Positions 18,380 to 28,495 of a stretch of 64,000 bases of DNA are shown piece by piece (within the stretch, counting starts at the first letter, position 1; each line of letters starts with the position of its first letter). Location of the stretch: assembly GCF_900095695.1 (NCBI RefSeq), contig NZ_FMIQ01000003.1, forward strand, positions 56,419 through 120,418, in the 5' to 3' direction. Below the pieces are notes generated by a model that had not been told where the DNA came from, ran no database searches, and worked only from the letters and a program-made list of their open reading frames with translations. Made by a program: the position numbers and the translations under genes. This DNA is from Hafnia alvei (GTDB taxonomy: Bacteria > Pseudomonadota > Gammaproteobacteria > Enterobacterales > Enterobacteriaceae).

Positions 18380-18412
18380 ATCTGCATGAATATTTATATA
18401 ATTCATGCAGAT
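18380..18412 (-). terminator. Perfect 12-bp inverted repeat downstream of the diguanylate cyclase
   Basis: ATCTGCATGAAT (18380-18391) is exactly complementary to ATTCATGCAGAT (18401-18412). On the minus strand it follows the cyclase gene and is trailed by TTTATTTT, so it is a likely terminator, although the stem is AT-rich. Confidence 0.55.
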
Positions 18413-18457
18413 ACAAAACGTGATCGGGGTCACTTTTATCGACACGTCGCTGACCGG

Positions 18458-20218
18458 TTATGCATCCATATCGCTGGCACAAACTTGGTTACGTCCTGCC
18501 GTTTTCGCTTTATACAGGCGTTTATCAGCCTGCGACTGCAGGCTTTCTATACTGCAACCTGTCGTGCCAGAACAAGCAGAAACCCCCATTGATGCGGTCA
18601 CTTCTACGGTTCTTCCGTCAGAAAGTGCCAAATTTTGGCGATTAAACTGTGCGTGAATACGTTCAGCAATCGCCACCGCCTCAGAAAGCACGGTGTTTGG
18701 CAGCATGATGCAGAACTCTTCGCCGCCAATACGGCCAATGATGTCCTGCTTGCGTAGCATTGATGTCATCGTGTCTGCGGCATGTTTAAGCGCCAGATCG
18801 CCAACGTGGTGGCCATAAACATCATTGATATTCTTAAACTTATCCAAGTCGACCTGAATAATAGCCATGGAACGTCCGTAGCACTGGCCTCTGCGCGTTA
18901 TCTCTTCGGCTTTATCAAAGAAACCTCTACGGTTGAGTAGTTCGGTAAGCGGATCGTGTTCCGCGCGCCAGCTCAGCTGATTTTGTAAGGTTTCCATATT
19001 GCGTACTAGCCGCGATATGACGTAATGGGTGCCGATCAGGGTGATAACAAAGAGGCACCACAGCGCGACCAGCGTCAGGCTGATGCGGCCATATTGATCC
19101 TGCAGGCCCTGACGCAAGGATTGCAGGCTAATCAAGGTGATATTCGGGTTTTCCATGCGGGTAAATGTCACAAAGCTGGTTCCGATACGGGTTGTACCTT
19201 CGCTTTGCTTTAATACGGCTTGTTGCAGCGAAAGGCGCTGCGCCTCCGAAAAGTATTTACCTCGATACCAGCTTTTATCGGAAGATGTAATCGGTTCAAA
19301 GTGACTGTCGTACAACATAAAAACGCTGTGCGGATGGGAAGGCAACGCCGCTTGCAGATAGTAGTTCAATCGCTTAATCGAGAAATCCATCCCCAAAATC
19401 CCCCACCAACGATCGCCATAATCGACAGGCGCAGTTGCACTGATCAGCATCCCATCTTGCTGGTTGTCAAACATGCGGCTCCAAAATGCTTTTCGGTGTG
19501 GATTGGCTTCTGGTGCCGTCATTGGGAAGTAAGGGCGCGCCAACATATGCGTATACAGACCTGAAATCAGCGACTTATCCCGTGGCGGCGTAGAAGACAA
19601 GTAGAAGCCCGAGCGCGAGATATAGTAAATCCGCGGCTGTAATGCCTGATTAAGATTGGTGAGCGGCAGCAACGCTTTTAGACGCATCGCGGCATTGAGT
19701 TCTGTTAGCCACAGATCGTTATTCGGACGGTCGCTTGAGGGGAGTAAACCAATTTGACTATCACCAATCCCATTGATCGGCGGTGACGCCGAATGAGCAT
19801 GGCCAGTTTGCCAGATATCTTGCACGCGCAACGTAGCCATTTCAGCTTCAAGCAGCCGTTTTTGCTCCGGCATGATGGGCTGAGAAAGCATATAGCGCAT
19901 GTAATTACGTAAGAAAAGCAGGTTATCCAAACGAAACTGCATGCGACTTCCAAGCTGTGCGCTCACGTTCTCCAGTCGGTTTAGTTGGCTTGCCTGATAG
20001 CCATTGTTCAGCACTTGCCCCTGACGCCAGAAAAGCAACGATGTAAAAATGAAGACAGCAAAGAAGCAGATATTAATAATCCTTTGCGGAGTAAATCGTC
20101 GGCTGCACTGGGGCACTGCGGGGGTATCGGACAAACCTTTCTCCTGATGGATATTGAAGCGGCCTTCAATGGCCAATAATTTCATCTGTGAATGCTTATT
20201 ACGTACGAAATAATGCAT
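18458..20218 (-). CDS. Membrane diguanylate cyclase, DgcQ (YedQ)-like
   Basis: 586-residue inner-membrane enzyme expected to make cyclic di-GMP. One helix near 50-70 is followed by a periplasmic sensor region (75-360, Cache-like), a second helix near 365-390, then a GGDEF domain (about 420-580). That domain has HDPLTELLNRRGFF, DLDKFKNINDVYGHHVGDLA and an active-site GGEEF (near 495). No RxxD inhibitory motif is obvious. The organisation resembles E. coli DgcQ, which affects cellulose and motility, but the orthology is only moderate. Confidence 0.8.
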   Translation of the reverse strand: MHYFVRNKHSQMKLLAIEGRFNIHQEKGLSDTPAVPQCSRRFTPQRIINICFFAVFIFTSLLFWRQGQVLNNGYQASQLNRLENVSAQLGSRMQFRLDNLLFLRNYMRYMLSQPIMPEQKRLLEAEMATLRVQDIWQTGHAHSASPPINGIGDSQIGLLPSSDRPNNDLWLTELNAAMRLKALLPLTNLNQALQPRIYYISRSGFYLSSTPPRDKSLISGLYTHMLARPYFPMTAPEANPHRKAFWSRMFDNQQDGMLISATAPVDYGDRWWGILGMDFSIKRLNYYLQAALPSHPHSVFMLYDSHFEPITSSDKSWYRGKYFSEAQRLSLQQAVLKQSEGTTRIGTSFVTFTRMENPNITLISLQSLRQGLQDQYGRISLTLVALWCLFVITLIGTHYVISRLVRNMETLQNQLSWRAEHDPLTELLNRRGFFDKAEEITRRGQCYGRSMAIIQVDLDKFKNINDVYGHHVGDLALKHAADTMTSMLRKQDIIGRIGGEEFCIMLPNTVLSEAVAIAERIHAQFNRQNLALSDGRTVEVTASMGVSACSGTTGCSIESLQSQADKRLYKAKTAGRNQVCASDMDA

Positions 20219-20494
20219 TTGTCTTGCTCTGAGTGGAGCATAGCCTATGTGGCGCAGATTTCAGAAATGAATAGATCTAAGATTAATTTAAAGTGAAGGA
20301 AATGATTCGCCCATTCAGCCAGATGTTTGGAGTGAAAGAGGGTAGAGCTTGCCTAGAATGACTAAAGTAAAGCACAAGTCTGTGAATTGATTGGCTTAGC
20401 ACCCGCCATTTTAGCCACTTTTTTGACCGTTTGATTGCCGAGAGAAGATCTTAAAGTAGCTGTTGTAGTCAGACGTCTATCAAAGGGTTAATTC

Positions 20495-21793
20495 GTGGCA
20501 AAACAATTATTACGCAGCGGCAGCTTGGATGATTTTCTCGCGTTAGGCGAAAACGGCCAGCCTGTTTACGCTTCAGCGCTACAGCTAAGAGAAACGCTAC
20601 GCCTGCGTCATCAGCAACGTATTGCCGATATGTTGGCAGTCCCACAGCCTAATGAAAGCGGCGATCGCATTGATTGGTACGCGCCTACCTCAGGGAAAAT
20701 AACCTCGTGGATCGCTGCGAGCGATGAAGAGCGCGCCTCTGCGCTGCGCCAGCTAGAGGATTGCCAGCAAACGGTTAATGAACTCAGCCAGAAGGCTCAA
20801 CTGTCAGAGAAATCGGCGTTGCGTCTGTTTGGTATTTTATTGGCGAAAGCCATGCAGTTCCCCGGCGCTAATCATGTCTTCTTGGTGGATGGCAAACCCG
20901 TACTGACTTTTTGGGGCTTTGTGAATCTGGATAAAAAATCCAGAGCCGATGCTTTTGATTGTCTGAGAGCCACGCAGAGTGACGCTGCGACCAGCAAAAA
21001 TAGAATCCCTGAAACACCGCAACCTATCGCTATACCCACACCGACGCCAACCGAACCCGCACCGCAGAATAACAATACGGCAGCGGTTGAACCCAGCAAA
21101 GTGGTGCGCCGCCGAGACTGGCGTCAGCTGTGGTGGTTACCGCTGGCGCTGGTGGTGTTGGGCATACTTTTCTTCCAAATCCGTGCAAAAGGCGATGCGC
21201 CTAAACCGGTGGTGAAAGCCTCGGAGACGGTAAAGCAAACAGCCCCTGAGAGTGAAAAGCGCGCTCTGCCATCCCGTGTCGCTGCACCAAAAACACATTT
21301 ACCCGTTGCCCAGATAGCCGCACCAACACCAACGCCGGTGGTTGAAGTGGTAAAAACGCCCGAGGTGAAGCCTGTTGACGTGCAAAAAACAACGGTATCC
21401 GCCGACGCACTAGTGATGCCCGCTGAGGCGGTGAAATTAGGTTCGACGCGTTTTATGAATGGCAAATGGCGTGCCAGTCTGGACATTAAAACCCCGCGCC
21501 TTGGCAAACCACCCAGCTTGGTTTATCAAATTAAAAACAGCAAAGGCAGCGTGAAAATCATCCATGGCGATGGCATCAGCTGTAATGCCAATGTCACCGT
21601 GGGTCTCATGAGTTCGGGAAGCTTAGTGATAGATAGCCGCACTAAAGCCAAATGCAGCGACGGCTCGCGTTACAAAATTCCACAGCTGATTTGTAAATCG
21701 GGTGAAAACGACGTGGCTGACTGCAATGGGCGCTATGACGCCGACACTATCTTGCCAATCAATATGACGCGCATCAGCAAGTCATCTCAGTAA
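20495..21793 (+). CDS. srfA: Virulence-associated protein SrfA
   Basis: 432-residue protein matching the SrfA family, named in Salmonella as an SsrB-regulated factor outside SPI-2. The N-terminal half (MLAVPQPNESGD, DRIDWYAPTSGKITSWIAA) resembles the conserved SrfA domain. A membrane helix (WLPLALVVLGILFF-like, near 212-227) and a Pro/Thr-rich linker (about 175-310) split the protein in two. It starts with GTG at 20495. It begins a three-gene operon with srfB and srfC and precedes srfB by 6 bases. Confidence 0.85.
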   Translation: MAKQLLRSGSLDDFLALGENGQPVYASALQLRETLRLRHQQRIADMLAVPQPNESGDRIDWYAPTSGKITSWIAASDEERASALRQLEDCQQTVNELSQKAQLSEKSALRLFGILLAKAMQFPGANHVFLVDGKPVLTFWGFVNLDKKSRADAFDCLRATQSDAATSKNRIPETPQPIAIPTPTPTEPAPQNNNTAAVEPSKVVRRRDWRQLWWLPLALVVLGILFFQIRAKGDAPKPVVKASETVKQTAPESEKRALPSRVAAPKTHLPVAQIAAPTPTPVVEVVKTPEVKPVDVQKTTVSADALVMPAEAVKLGSTRFMNGKWRASLDIKTPRLGKPPSLVYQIKNSKGSVKIIHGDGISCNANVTVGLMSSGSLVIDSRTKAKCSDGSRYKIPQLICKSGENDVADCNGRYDADTILPINMTRISKSSQ

Positions 21794-21799
21794 AAATGG

Positions 21800-24772
21800 A
21801 TGAATAAAACCATGTTAGCCACCATCACCGATTACAAGCATCAGGTTGCGCTCATTCAGAACAGCGGCATTCAGTTTTTGGATTTTGCCCTCAAGCCCAC
21901 TTTCTCGGCGGAGCTCCCAGGCAAATTTGTACGCCAAACGGCGAATGGCCCCCTGCTGCGCTTATTGCACAATGCTGAAAGCGATACTTACTGGCTGCCC
22001 GCGCCAGCAGGCACACCGCCGGAACGGGTCAAGCCGGAATCGAGCATTTCGTTGGAGCAGTCGCTGCAATTGCTGGATGGGATATGGCTGCCTTTGCCTT
22101 TTTTCCGCTTCAACCCTCCGCGCACGTTTTTAGGTGGGCCAGATAACTGGGCAAGAATGCAGGTTTTAGCGTTAGATAAGCCCGATCGAGACGGGAATAC
22201 CTATCGCGTATGCATGGCATTTGATACGGCTATTTCCGCCGATGGCCACAGTCATGAATCTCTACAACCCAGCGAAAATGATGTTAAAAGCGGTGCGGGT
22301 TTTGCGCTGGCCTATCGCAGTGAAGAGTTGGCTGAATTTCTTGACCTGACTTGGGTGGATGGCTGGCTACGCGAGGTCTTCACCCAGCAAGTGATACAAC
22401 AGGAAGACCGACACTCTGTCGGTGTCCAAACCGCGCTACGTGAGTTTGAGTATCAGGCGCACTACCTCAATATCCTGTATCTGTTAGGCAAGCAGCTTAA
22501 TGTTCCCACTATCAAGCTCAATACCAGCACGCTGCAAGAGCCCACTGTGCATGTCGATTTGATTATGGATGTTGGGAACTCTCACACCTGCGGAATTTTG
22601 GTTGAAGATCATCTTGATGAACTCAATGGTCTGAAGCAAACCTACGAATTGAATCTGCGTGACCTAAGCCAGCCGCACTATGTGTATAACGAGCTGTTTG
22701 ATAGCCGCGTTGAGTTTTCTCAGGCTGAGTTTGGTAAGCGTAATTTTTCTGTAGAAAGCGGTCGCGAACAGGCATTCGTGTGGCCATCGATTGTACGTGT
22801 TGGCCGAGAAGCCAGCCGCATGGCATCGCAGAGAATGGGCACCGAAGGCTCAACCGGGCTTTCAAGCCCACGTCGCTATCTATGGGATGAAGAAGAGTAC
22901 CTGCACGGCTGGCGCTTTAATGCGCTGAACCAAGCCCAACAAGAGCCGTCTGCGACCGCACTGCCGTTGACGTTTTTGTTAAACGACCAAGGGCAGCCAC
23001 TCTACGACCAGCCATTAGATGAGCGTTTACCGGTATTTTCAGCTCACTACAGCCGCAGCTCGCTGATGACGTTTATGCTATCTGAGCTATTGTCACAGGC
23101 GCTGATGCAGATAAACAGCGTCGCCCAACGCCTGAAAATGACGCATTCCTCAGCGCCTCGCCAGCTGCGCAGCATTATTTTGACTCTGCCTTCTGCCATG
23201 CCAAAACCTGAGCGTGAAATCTTCCGTCGGCGGATGTATCAGGCCATTGGCTTGGTGTGGAAAAGCATGGGCTGGCATCCGGCTGACCACGATTTCTCCA
23301 GCGAGGCAGATCGGGCAGAAAGCACGGTGCCGGTGCCTGACGTGCAGATGGAGTGGGACGAAGCCACCTGTGGGCAAATGGTGTATCTGTATAACGAAAC
23401 TCAGGTTAATTTTGGCGGCTGTAGCGAAGAGTTTTTTGCTAGCCAAGCGCGAACCGACCGCGAGCTGGCTGAAGGTGAAGTTGCCGGAAAAACGCTGCGT
23501 ATTGCGTCGATTGATATTGGCGGCGGCACCACCGATTTAGCGATCACCCAGTACCGTTTGGACGATGGCGCTGGCAGCAACGTGAAAATTATTCCGCGTC
23601 TGCTCTTCCGAGAAGGCTTCAAGCTAGCAGGCGACGATATTTTGTTAGATGTCATTCGCTTATATGTGCTGCCTGCCTTGCAGAATGCGTGCCGGAAGGC
23701 AGAGGTTGCCGACAGTGATGAGCTGATGAACAAGCTGTTTGGCGACGGCAGTATTTCTGCGCTACGCCAGCAGGCAACGTTGCAGGTATTTAGCCCGATT
23801 GGGCGCGCTATTCTTGAGTCTTACGAACGTTACGATCCCTTAGATACCGCCGCTGAAATCGATGCAACCTTTGGCGAGCTTCTGTCTCAACTGCCAACGG
23901 ATAAAGTGCAGGAATATATTAATAACAGCGTACAGCGTGCTCAGCCCGCTGATGCGGTACCTTTTGATATTTTGCAGGTTCCGCTGATCATCAAGTTAAG
24001 CAAACTCCACGCGGAGTTCTTATCTCCGCGCATGCGTATCACGCAGCATCTGCGTTCACTGTGCGAAGTGGTTGCGCTGTACTCCTGCGATGTATTGCTC
24101 CTGACGGGGCGCCCTTCGCGCTTTCCCGGCATCCAGGCGCTATTCCGCCATTTGCAGCCGTTGCCGATTAACCGCATTTTGCCGCTTGAGGGCTATCACA
24201 CCAGTGAATGGTATCCGTTTAATAAGCGCGGACGCATTGATAACCCGAAATCTACCGCTGCGGTGGGGGCAATGCTCTGCTTACTGGCGGTGAATCTGCG
24301 CTTGGCGAGCTTTAACTGCAAAGCCGGAGATTTCCAGCCCTACTCGACGGTGTGTTATCTCGGCATGTTGGATGGTAATCAGACATTAATGACCAGCGAT
24401 GTTTGTTATAGCGATATCGATCTCGATAACCCGGATTTTGAGCTACCGAGTGACGGTTCTTTCCAAATGCGTGGCCCTGTGTGCTTGGGGTTCCGCCAGC
24501 TCGACAACGATCGTTGGCCCGCATCGCCGTTGTATCGCTTATCTATTGCTGACCAACAACTGGCGCGCAAAGTGGCGGGCGAGAGCGTGCTACACGTGAG
24601 ATTAGCTATCGAAGCGGAAACCCCAGAACAAGGCCCTGAGCGCTTTAAACTGGCTGAAGTGACGCTGGATGACGGCACTCCCGTGCCTCTACATCACTTA
24701 AAACTAAAACTGAATACCTTATCGGATAGCACCCATTATTGGATCGATAGTGGGAGCGTATTTAGCCAATGA
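21800..24772 (+). CDS. srfB: Virulence-associated protein SrfB (actin-fold ATPase-like)
   Basis: 990-residue cytoplasmic protein of the SrfB family. Motifs suggesting an actin/Hsp70-type nucleotide fold are visible: VDLIMDVGNSHTCGILVE (near 252) and RIASIDIGGGTTDLAIT (near 570), the phosphate-1 and phosphate-2 loops, with LLLTGRPSRFPGIQALFR (near 770) as the adenosine-type motif. This ATPase reading is my inference from motifs. It lies between srfA and srfC; its stop overlaps the srfC ATG. Confidence 0.85.
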   Translation: MNKTMLATITDYKHQVALIQNSGIQFLDFALKPTFSAELPGKFVRQTANGPLLRLLHNAESDTYWLPAPAGTPPERVKPESSISLEQSLQLLDGIWLPLPFFRFNPPRTFLGGPDNWARMQVLALDKPDRDGNTYRVCMAFDTAISADGHSHESLQPSENDVKSGAGFALAYRSEELAEFLDLTWVDGWLREVFTQQVIQQEDRHSVGVQTALREFEYQAHYLNILYLLGKQLNVPTIKLNTSTLQEPTVHVDLIMDVGNSHTCGILVEDHLDELNGLKQTYELNLRDLSQPHYVYNELFDSRVEFSQAEFGKRNFSVESGREQAFVWPSIVRVGREASRMASQRMGTEGSTGLSSPRRYLWDEEEYLHGWRFNALNQAQQEPSATALPLTFLLNDQGQPLYDQPLDERLPVFSAHYSRSSLMTFMLSELLSQALMQINSVAQRLKMTHSSAPRQLRSIILTLPSAMPKPEREIFRRRMYQAIGLVWKSMGWHPADHDFSSEADRAESTVPVPDVQMEWDEATCGQMVYLYNETQVNFGGCSEEFFASQARTDRELAEGEVAGKTLRIASIDIGGGTTDLAITQYRLDDGAGSNVKIIPRLLFREGFKLAGDDILLDVIRLYVLPALQNACRKAEVADSDELMNKLFGDGSISALRQQATLQVFSPIGRAILESYERYDPLDTAAEIDATFGELLSQLPTDKVQEYINNSVQRAQPADAVPFDILQVPLIIKLSKLHAEFLSPRMRITQHLRSLCEVVALYSCDVLLLTGRPSRFPGIQALFRHLQPLPINRILPLEGYHTSEWYPFNKRGRIDNPKSTAAVGAMLCLLAVNLRLASFNCKAGDFQPYSTVCYLGMLDGNQTLMTSDVCYSDIDLDNPDFELPSDGSFQMRGPVCLGFRQLDNDRWPASPLYRLSIADQQLARKVAGESVLHVRLAIEAETPEQGPERFKLAEVTLDDGTPVPLHHLKLKLNTLSDSTHYWIDSGSVFSQ

Positions 24773-27171
24773 AACCATTGAATTCAAAACAAATTAACAA
24801 CCAACTTCAGGTTATCACGCACCATGTCGATCAGGCGCTTGATTGGTTAGAAAACGCCCGTCAGCACTCGCCAAGATTAAATATTGAGGCTGACAGCCTG
24901 CGTGTAAAACTACATCGCTGCCGGTATCAGGCTGCGTCGATGCAAGAACTGCCGCAGCATTTGCCAAGTATCGGTTTTTTTGGCCTCTCGCAGGCGGGAA
25001 AATCCCATCTGATAGGCGCGCTCGCGGCGGATGAGTCTGGCCGGTTAGCCTTGAATCTGGCAGGGCGCACGCTGGATTTTGATACTCATATCAATCCGGG
25101 GAATCAGGCCTGTGGGGTGGTAACAAGATTCACTCATCGGCCCGGCCTCAATAACCATGATTACCCGATAGAGATCGCCATGCTGGCTGAGCATGAGCTG
25201 GCGAAAGTTATGGTTGATGCTTTTATTCATGACTTTGCAACGGATGATGCTGCCCAAGAGTATGACGAGGGGCTTATTGCCGAGCACCTTTCCGCCTTGT
25301 CTGCACTATGCTTGCCAGAGCCTGTTGCCGGATTTAGCGAAGAGGATGCGGTTGCGCTATGGGATGCGGTGAATCACCGCATTGGCTCACGCGGGAAAAC
25401 GCTGGATCGCTATTTTTGGCCTTCGGCTGTGCGGCTGGTGCCGTATTTGAGCGTGGATAACCGCGCTCGCCTATTCTCGTTACTATGGTCTGAGCAGGAA
25501 GAACTGACCGCAGCGTACGTTGGCTTGGGCCATATCTTGCAGCGCTTATCCAGCGTTGAGCGCGTTGCTGCTCCGCTCAGTGTTCTGGTTGATAGTATGC
25601 AGTTGCCGACGGAAGGCGTGCTCAGCGTTGACGTGTTAGACAACGCAAATTCGCCGCTCGATTTTAGCGTACAAGTTTGTCCGCTGGTGAAGGGAAGAGC
25701 GATGAAGCCCGTTGAGTTGTCCATTTCTGAGCTAGCGATACTGGCGCGTGAGATAACGCTGCCGCTGGCAAGTATGTCGCGTGAAGCTCAGTTTCAGCCA
25801 ATAGACGTGCTGGATATCCCCGGTTTAGGGCAGTCTCTTGAAAGTGAATTTGAACCCGCACGTTCGCTGCTTCACGTTTTGCAGCAAGCCAAGGTTTATG
25901 GATTCCTTGAGCGCTATACCGATAATCAGCAGATGGCCGCATTAATGGTGTGCACGGCGGCAACGGCACGATCTCAAACCCACCGAGTGGGCAAAGTTTT
26001 GGCTCATTGGGCGAAAGGTATGCGCGGTGATGCAGAACAGCGTAAGCCAACGCTGATTTGGGCGTTGACCGCTTTCGACCAGCGGGTTACGCAGGGTAAA
26101 AACTACGATGAGGCCGTGCAGCGCCATGTTGGTTTACCCGGTGATAACTGGGGGTCAATGTTGGTCACGGATAAAAGCGGCGTGCGCCGCATGGTGGACT
26201 ACTTAGCCTCCGAGGCAAACAGTGACGCAACGCTAAGGCAGTTAACGATAAAGCTAGAGGCGCTGCGCCGAGATCTGACCGAGAATCTGTTAGGAAATTG
26301 GTTGTTATTGAATGAGCAACAAGAAGGGCAAGAAAAACAGCGCATTGCACAGACTCTGCTGAAAACCCTGCAAACGCGTACCGGCGTGCATGGGGAACTG
26401 CTGGAACGGCTGCTGCCAACGCGTGATGAGCTTCGACGCCTTTATTTGCAGCAACGGCTACAGCAACGATTTGTCACTGAGTCAGCGGCGAACGGCGGCG
26501 AAAACGCGTTACCCATGATGAATAACGATCCGTTTGGTATTGAAATGAATATTGATCTGGTGGCGGATACGGTGAGCGAGCCAAACGCGGCAGAGCAACA
26601 AGCGTTACCTGTGGGTAATTTTGCCACCCAGACCTATCAATATTGGGTGAACCATCTACGTAATCTATCTGAGAACGGCGCGTTATTAACGCTACTTGGC
26701 GTTGCAAAGCCGGAGCTGGAGCTTCTTTTGCAAGAGCTAATCACGGCCAGCGTGCGCATGGAGATCCCGCGTTCGCTGTCGCAGACGGTATTTAACACTG
26801 AGCTGACCGGCGCTGATTATCAGATGCTGGCCGATCGACACGTGTCGCACGTACTCGGCGTATTAGGTAATTTTGTGGCGTGGTTAGGATTTCATAGCGT
26901 TGCTGAAGCGGAAAAGCCGGATAGTCGCGTGAATCGTGGGCAAAAGATCTTTGCCAAACCGCCAGCCATGAACGCTGCGGGGTGGGACAAATCCCAACGT
27001 TTAACTAAGCTTTCCGCGACTCCATCGAACAATACGGGTTTTTATATTTATGATTGGCTGGTGGGGTTAAGCGAGATGATTATTCAGAACCAAGGGCATT
27101 CTGCCGCGCGTGAGCTTAGTCAGCAGCAAGAAATGCAGCTGAGGAAAATCGTAGAGGCGCTTGCGGCATAA
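24769..27171 (+). CDS. srfC: Virulence factor SrfC (P-loop GTPase-like)
   Basis: 800-residue protein of the SrfC family. An N-terminal P-loop, GFFGLSQAGKSHLIGALA (about 70-87), and DVLDIPGLGQSLE (near 347, a DxPG-like switch) suggest a dynamin/GTPase-type domain. The rest is helical. SrfABC operons occur in several enterobacteria and have been linked to host interaction; the biochemical role is not settled. Translation is coupled to srfB by an ATGA overlap. Confidence 0.85.
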   Translation: MKPLNSKQINNQLQVITHHVDQALDWLENARQHSPRLNIEADSLRVKLHRCRYQAASMQELPQHLPSIGFFGLSQAGKSHLIGALAADESGRLALNLAGRTLDFDTHINPGNQACGVVTRFTHRPGLNNHDYPIEIAMLAEHELAKVMVDAFIHDFATDDAAQEYDEGLIAEHLSALSALCLPEPVAGFSEEDAVALWDAVNHRIGSRGKTLDRYFWPSAVRLVPYLSVDNRARLFSLLWSEQEELTAAYVGLGHILQRLSSVERVAAPLSVLVDSMQLPTEGVLSVDVLDNANSPLDFSVQVCPLVKGRAMKPVELSISELAILAREITLPLASMSREAQFQPIDVLDIPGLGQSLESEFEPARSLLHVLQQAKVYGFLERYTDNQQMAALMVCTAATARSQTHRVGKVLAHWAKGMRGDAEQRKPTLIWALTAFDQRVTQGKNYDEAVQRHVGLPGDNWGSMLVTDKSGVRRMVDYLASEANSDATLRQLTIKLEALRRDLTENLLGNWLLLNEQQEGQEKQRIAQTLLKTLQTRTGVHGELLERLLPTRDELRRLYLQQRLQQRFVTESAANGGENALPMMNNDPFGIEMNIDLVADTVSEPNAAEQQALPVGNFATQTYQYWVNHLRNLSENGALLTLLGVAKPELELLLQELITASVRMEIPRSLSQTVFNTELTGADYQMLADRHVSHVLGVLGNFVAWLGFHSVAEAEKPDSRVNRGQKIFAKPPAMNAAGWDKSQRLTKLSATPSNNTGFYIYDWLVGLSEMIIQNQGHSAARELSQQQEMQLRKIVEALAA

Positions 27172-27178
27172 CCTGAAC

Positions 27179-27207
27179 GGGTTCATGGATGAACCCTAAG
27201 TTTTTTT
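27179..27207 (+). terminator. Terminator of srfABC
   Basis: GGGTTC and GAACCC pair around ATGGAT, followed by TAAGTTTTTTT. It directly follows the srfC stop. Confidence 0.8.
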
Positions 27208-27458
27208 CCTGCTGGACGAAATATTAATCACCGCAGAATGTTTCGATATTTTCATCTGTGGTAAGGGATTGTTTCATCATCTTCCCTCTGTATCGGTACT
27301 ACACCCCGTCAAATCTCTTTCTGTTTATGTTTCGTTGAATTTTCATAGCTCAAACTTATAGCTAAACCACTTCCAGTCTCTCCCGTTTTTTGGGTTTTTA
27401 CCTCAGGGAGCCATCTGCAGCTGGGATCTCTAATTATCACTAATTTGTTGGGGCCAAT

Positions 27459-28406
27459 ATGAGCTTTCTCAAAAAATGGCGGCGCCAAAGTGGGCTGTGG
27501 CGTTCACTGAATACGGGCTATGATTCCGTTAAACTTGGTTGTCGTATCGCGGCACTGCCAACGTTTGAGTACATCAAATATAAAAAGATGTGTAATGAAT
27601 ATTACAGTGCTCAATTGTTGACTCCAGTGACGAATACTATTTCGCATCCTTTCATCAAAAGACCCGTCAACAAGTACCTCAATCGCAATTGGTCTGGTAA
27701 ACAGAAACTACGTACTGCGATGAAAACGCTGGATATCATTGAACATGCTTTTTCACGTCAAGCGCTAGAAACGCTCTATTCAGCAGACAACGACGGCATT
27801 GTGCTGGCTAATATTGAGCTTAAGAGCGGCGATATTGCTCAGTTGAAGCTTATGCGCTCCAGATTCACTCGTGAGGGGGATCTTGGCTTATATCTATTTA
27901 ATGAAAACCAAGAAGATGTTTATGGTCTGACGTTTTCTTTTGGGCCGAAAGGTGAGCTTTACCTCTCCGGATTGCAGGGGCCGAATGCTGAAAACGGGGC
28001 AGAGATCGTTAAGAGTATGACCAAGCTGATGCATGGCATGCGTCCGAAAAACCTGCTTATTTCGGCGCTGTATGCGCTGGCGCAGCATTTTCATATTTCA
28101 ACCATCGCTGGTGTGGCGAATAAAGCACATATCAAAAGCCAACATTTGAAATCGAGCTACGATAATTTTTGGCTTGAGTGTGGCGGCGAGTTGAATAGGC
28201 AAGGATGGTACTGCTTGCCTAAAAGCGAGCCAGAGCGCGATATTGAAACGGTAAAAAGCCAGCATCGTTCTGCGTTCCGTAAGCGCGAAGCGCTGCGTGA
28301 AGAGGTTACCGGCGCTGTTTCCCGCAACTTACAGCGTTATGCTGTGGGGAATGAATCTATAACCGCGAATGAAGATGAAGTGGTGTTTAGCCAGCAGTTA
28401 TTGTGA
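27459..28406 (+). CDS. VirK/YbjX family protein (DUF535)
   Basis: 315-residue protein of the VirK/YbjX family. In Salmonella, VirK is PhoP-controlled and contributes to resistance to host peptides and late systemic infection; in Shigella, VirK affects IcsA. Matches include a basic N-terminus, FTREGDLGLYLFNENQEDVYGLTFSF near 136-160 and the C-terminal RSAFRKREALREEV. No signal peptide or membrane helix is clear. It lies between srfABC and the T3SS island; 288 bases upstream hold no gene. A weak TGTTTA repeat there resembles half a PhoP box, not enough to claim. Confidence 0.85.
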   Translation: MSFLKKWRRQSGLWRSLNTGYDSVKLGCRIAALPTFEYIKYKKMCNEYYSAQLLTPVTNTISHPFIKRPVNKYLNRNWSGKQKLRTAMKTLDIIEHAFSRQALETLYSADNDGIVLANIELKSGDIAQLKLMRSRFTREGDLGLYLFNENQEDVYGLTFSFGPKGELYLSGLQGPNAENGAEIVKSMTKLMHGMRPKNLLISALYALAQHFHISTIAGVANKAHIKSQHLKSSYDNFWLECGGELNRQGWYCLPKSEPERDIETVKSQHRSAFRKREALREEVTGAVSRNLQRYAVGNESITANEDEVVFSQQLL

Positions 28407-28435
28407 ATTAAATACGGCTATTCATTCTCATAGAT

Positions 28436-28463
28436 AAAAAACCCGCCTTTGGCGGGTTTTTTT
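28436..28463. terminator. Bidirectional terminator between virK-like gene and effector
   Basis: AAAACCCGCC TTT GGCGGGTTTT forms a strong GC stem with A and T runs at the ends; it serves converging genes on both strands. Confidence 0.9.
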
Positions 28464-28495
28464 ACAACATAACGTGTTTATAAGAGTAGATAGGG

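Noticed and set aside
27310..27350. PhoP box upstream of the virK-like gene
   Set aside because: TGTTTATGTTTCGTTGA matches only the first half-site well; too weak to list.
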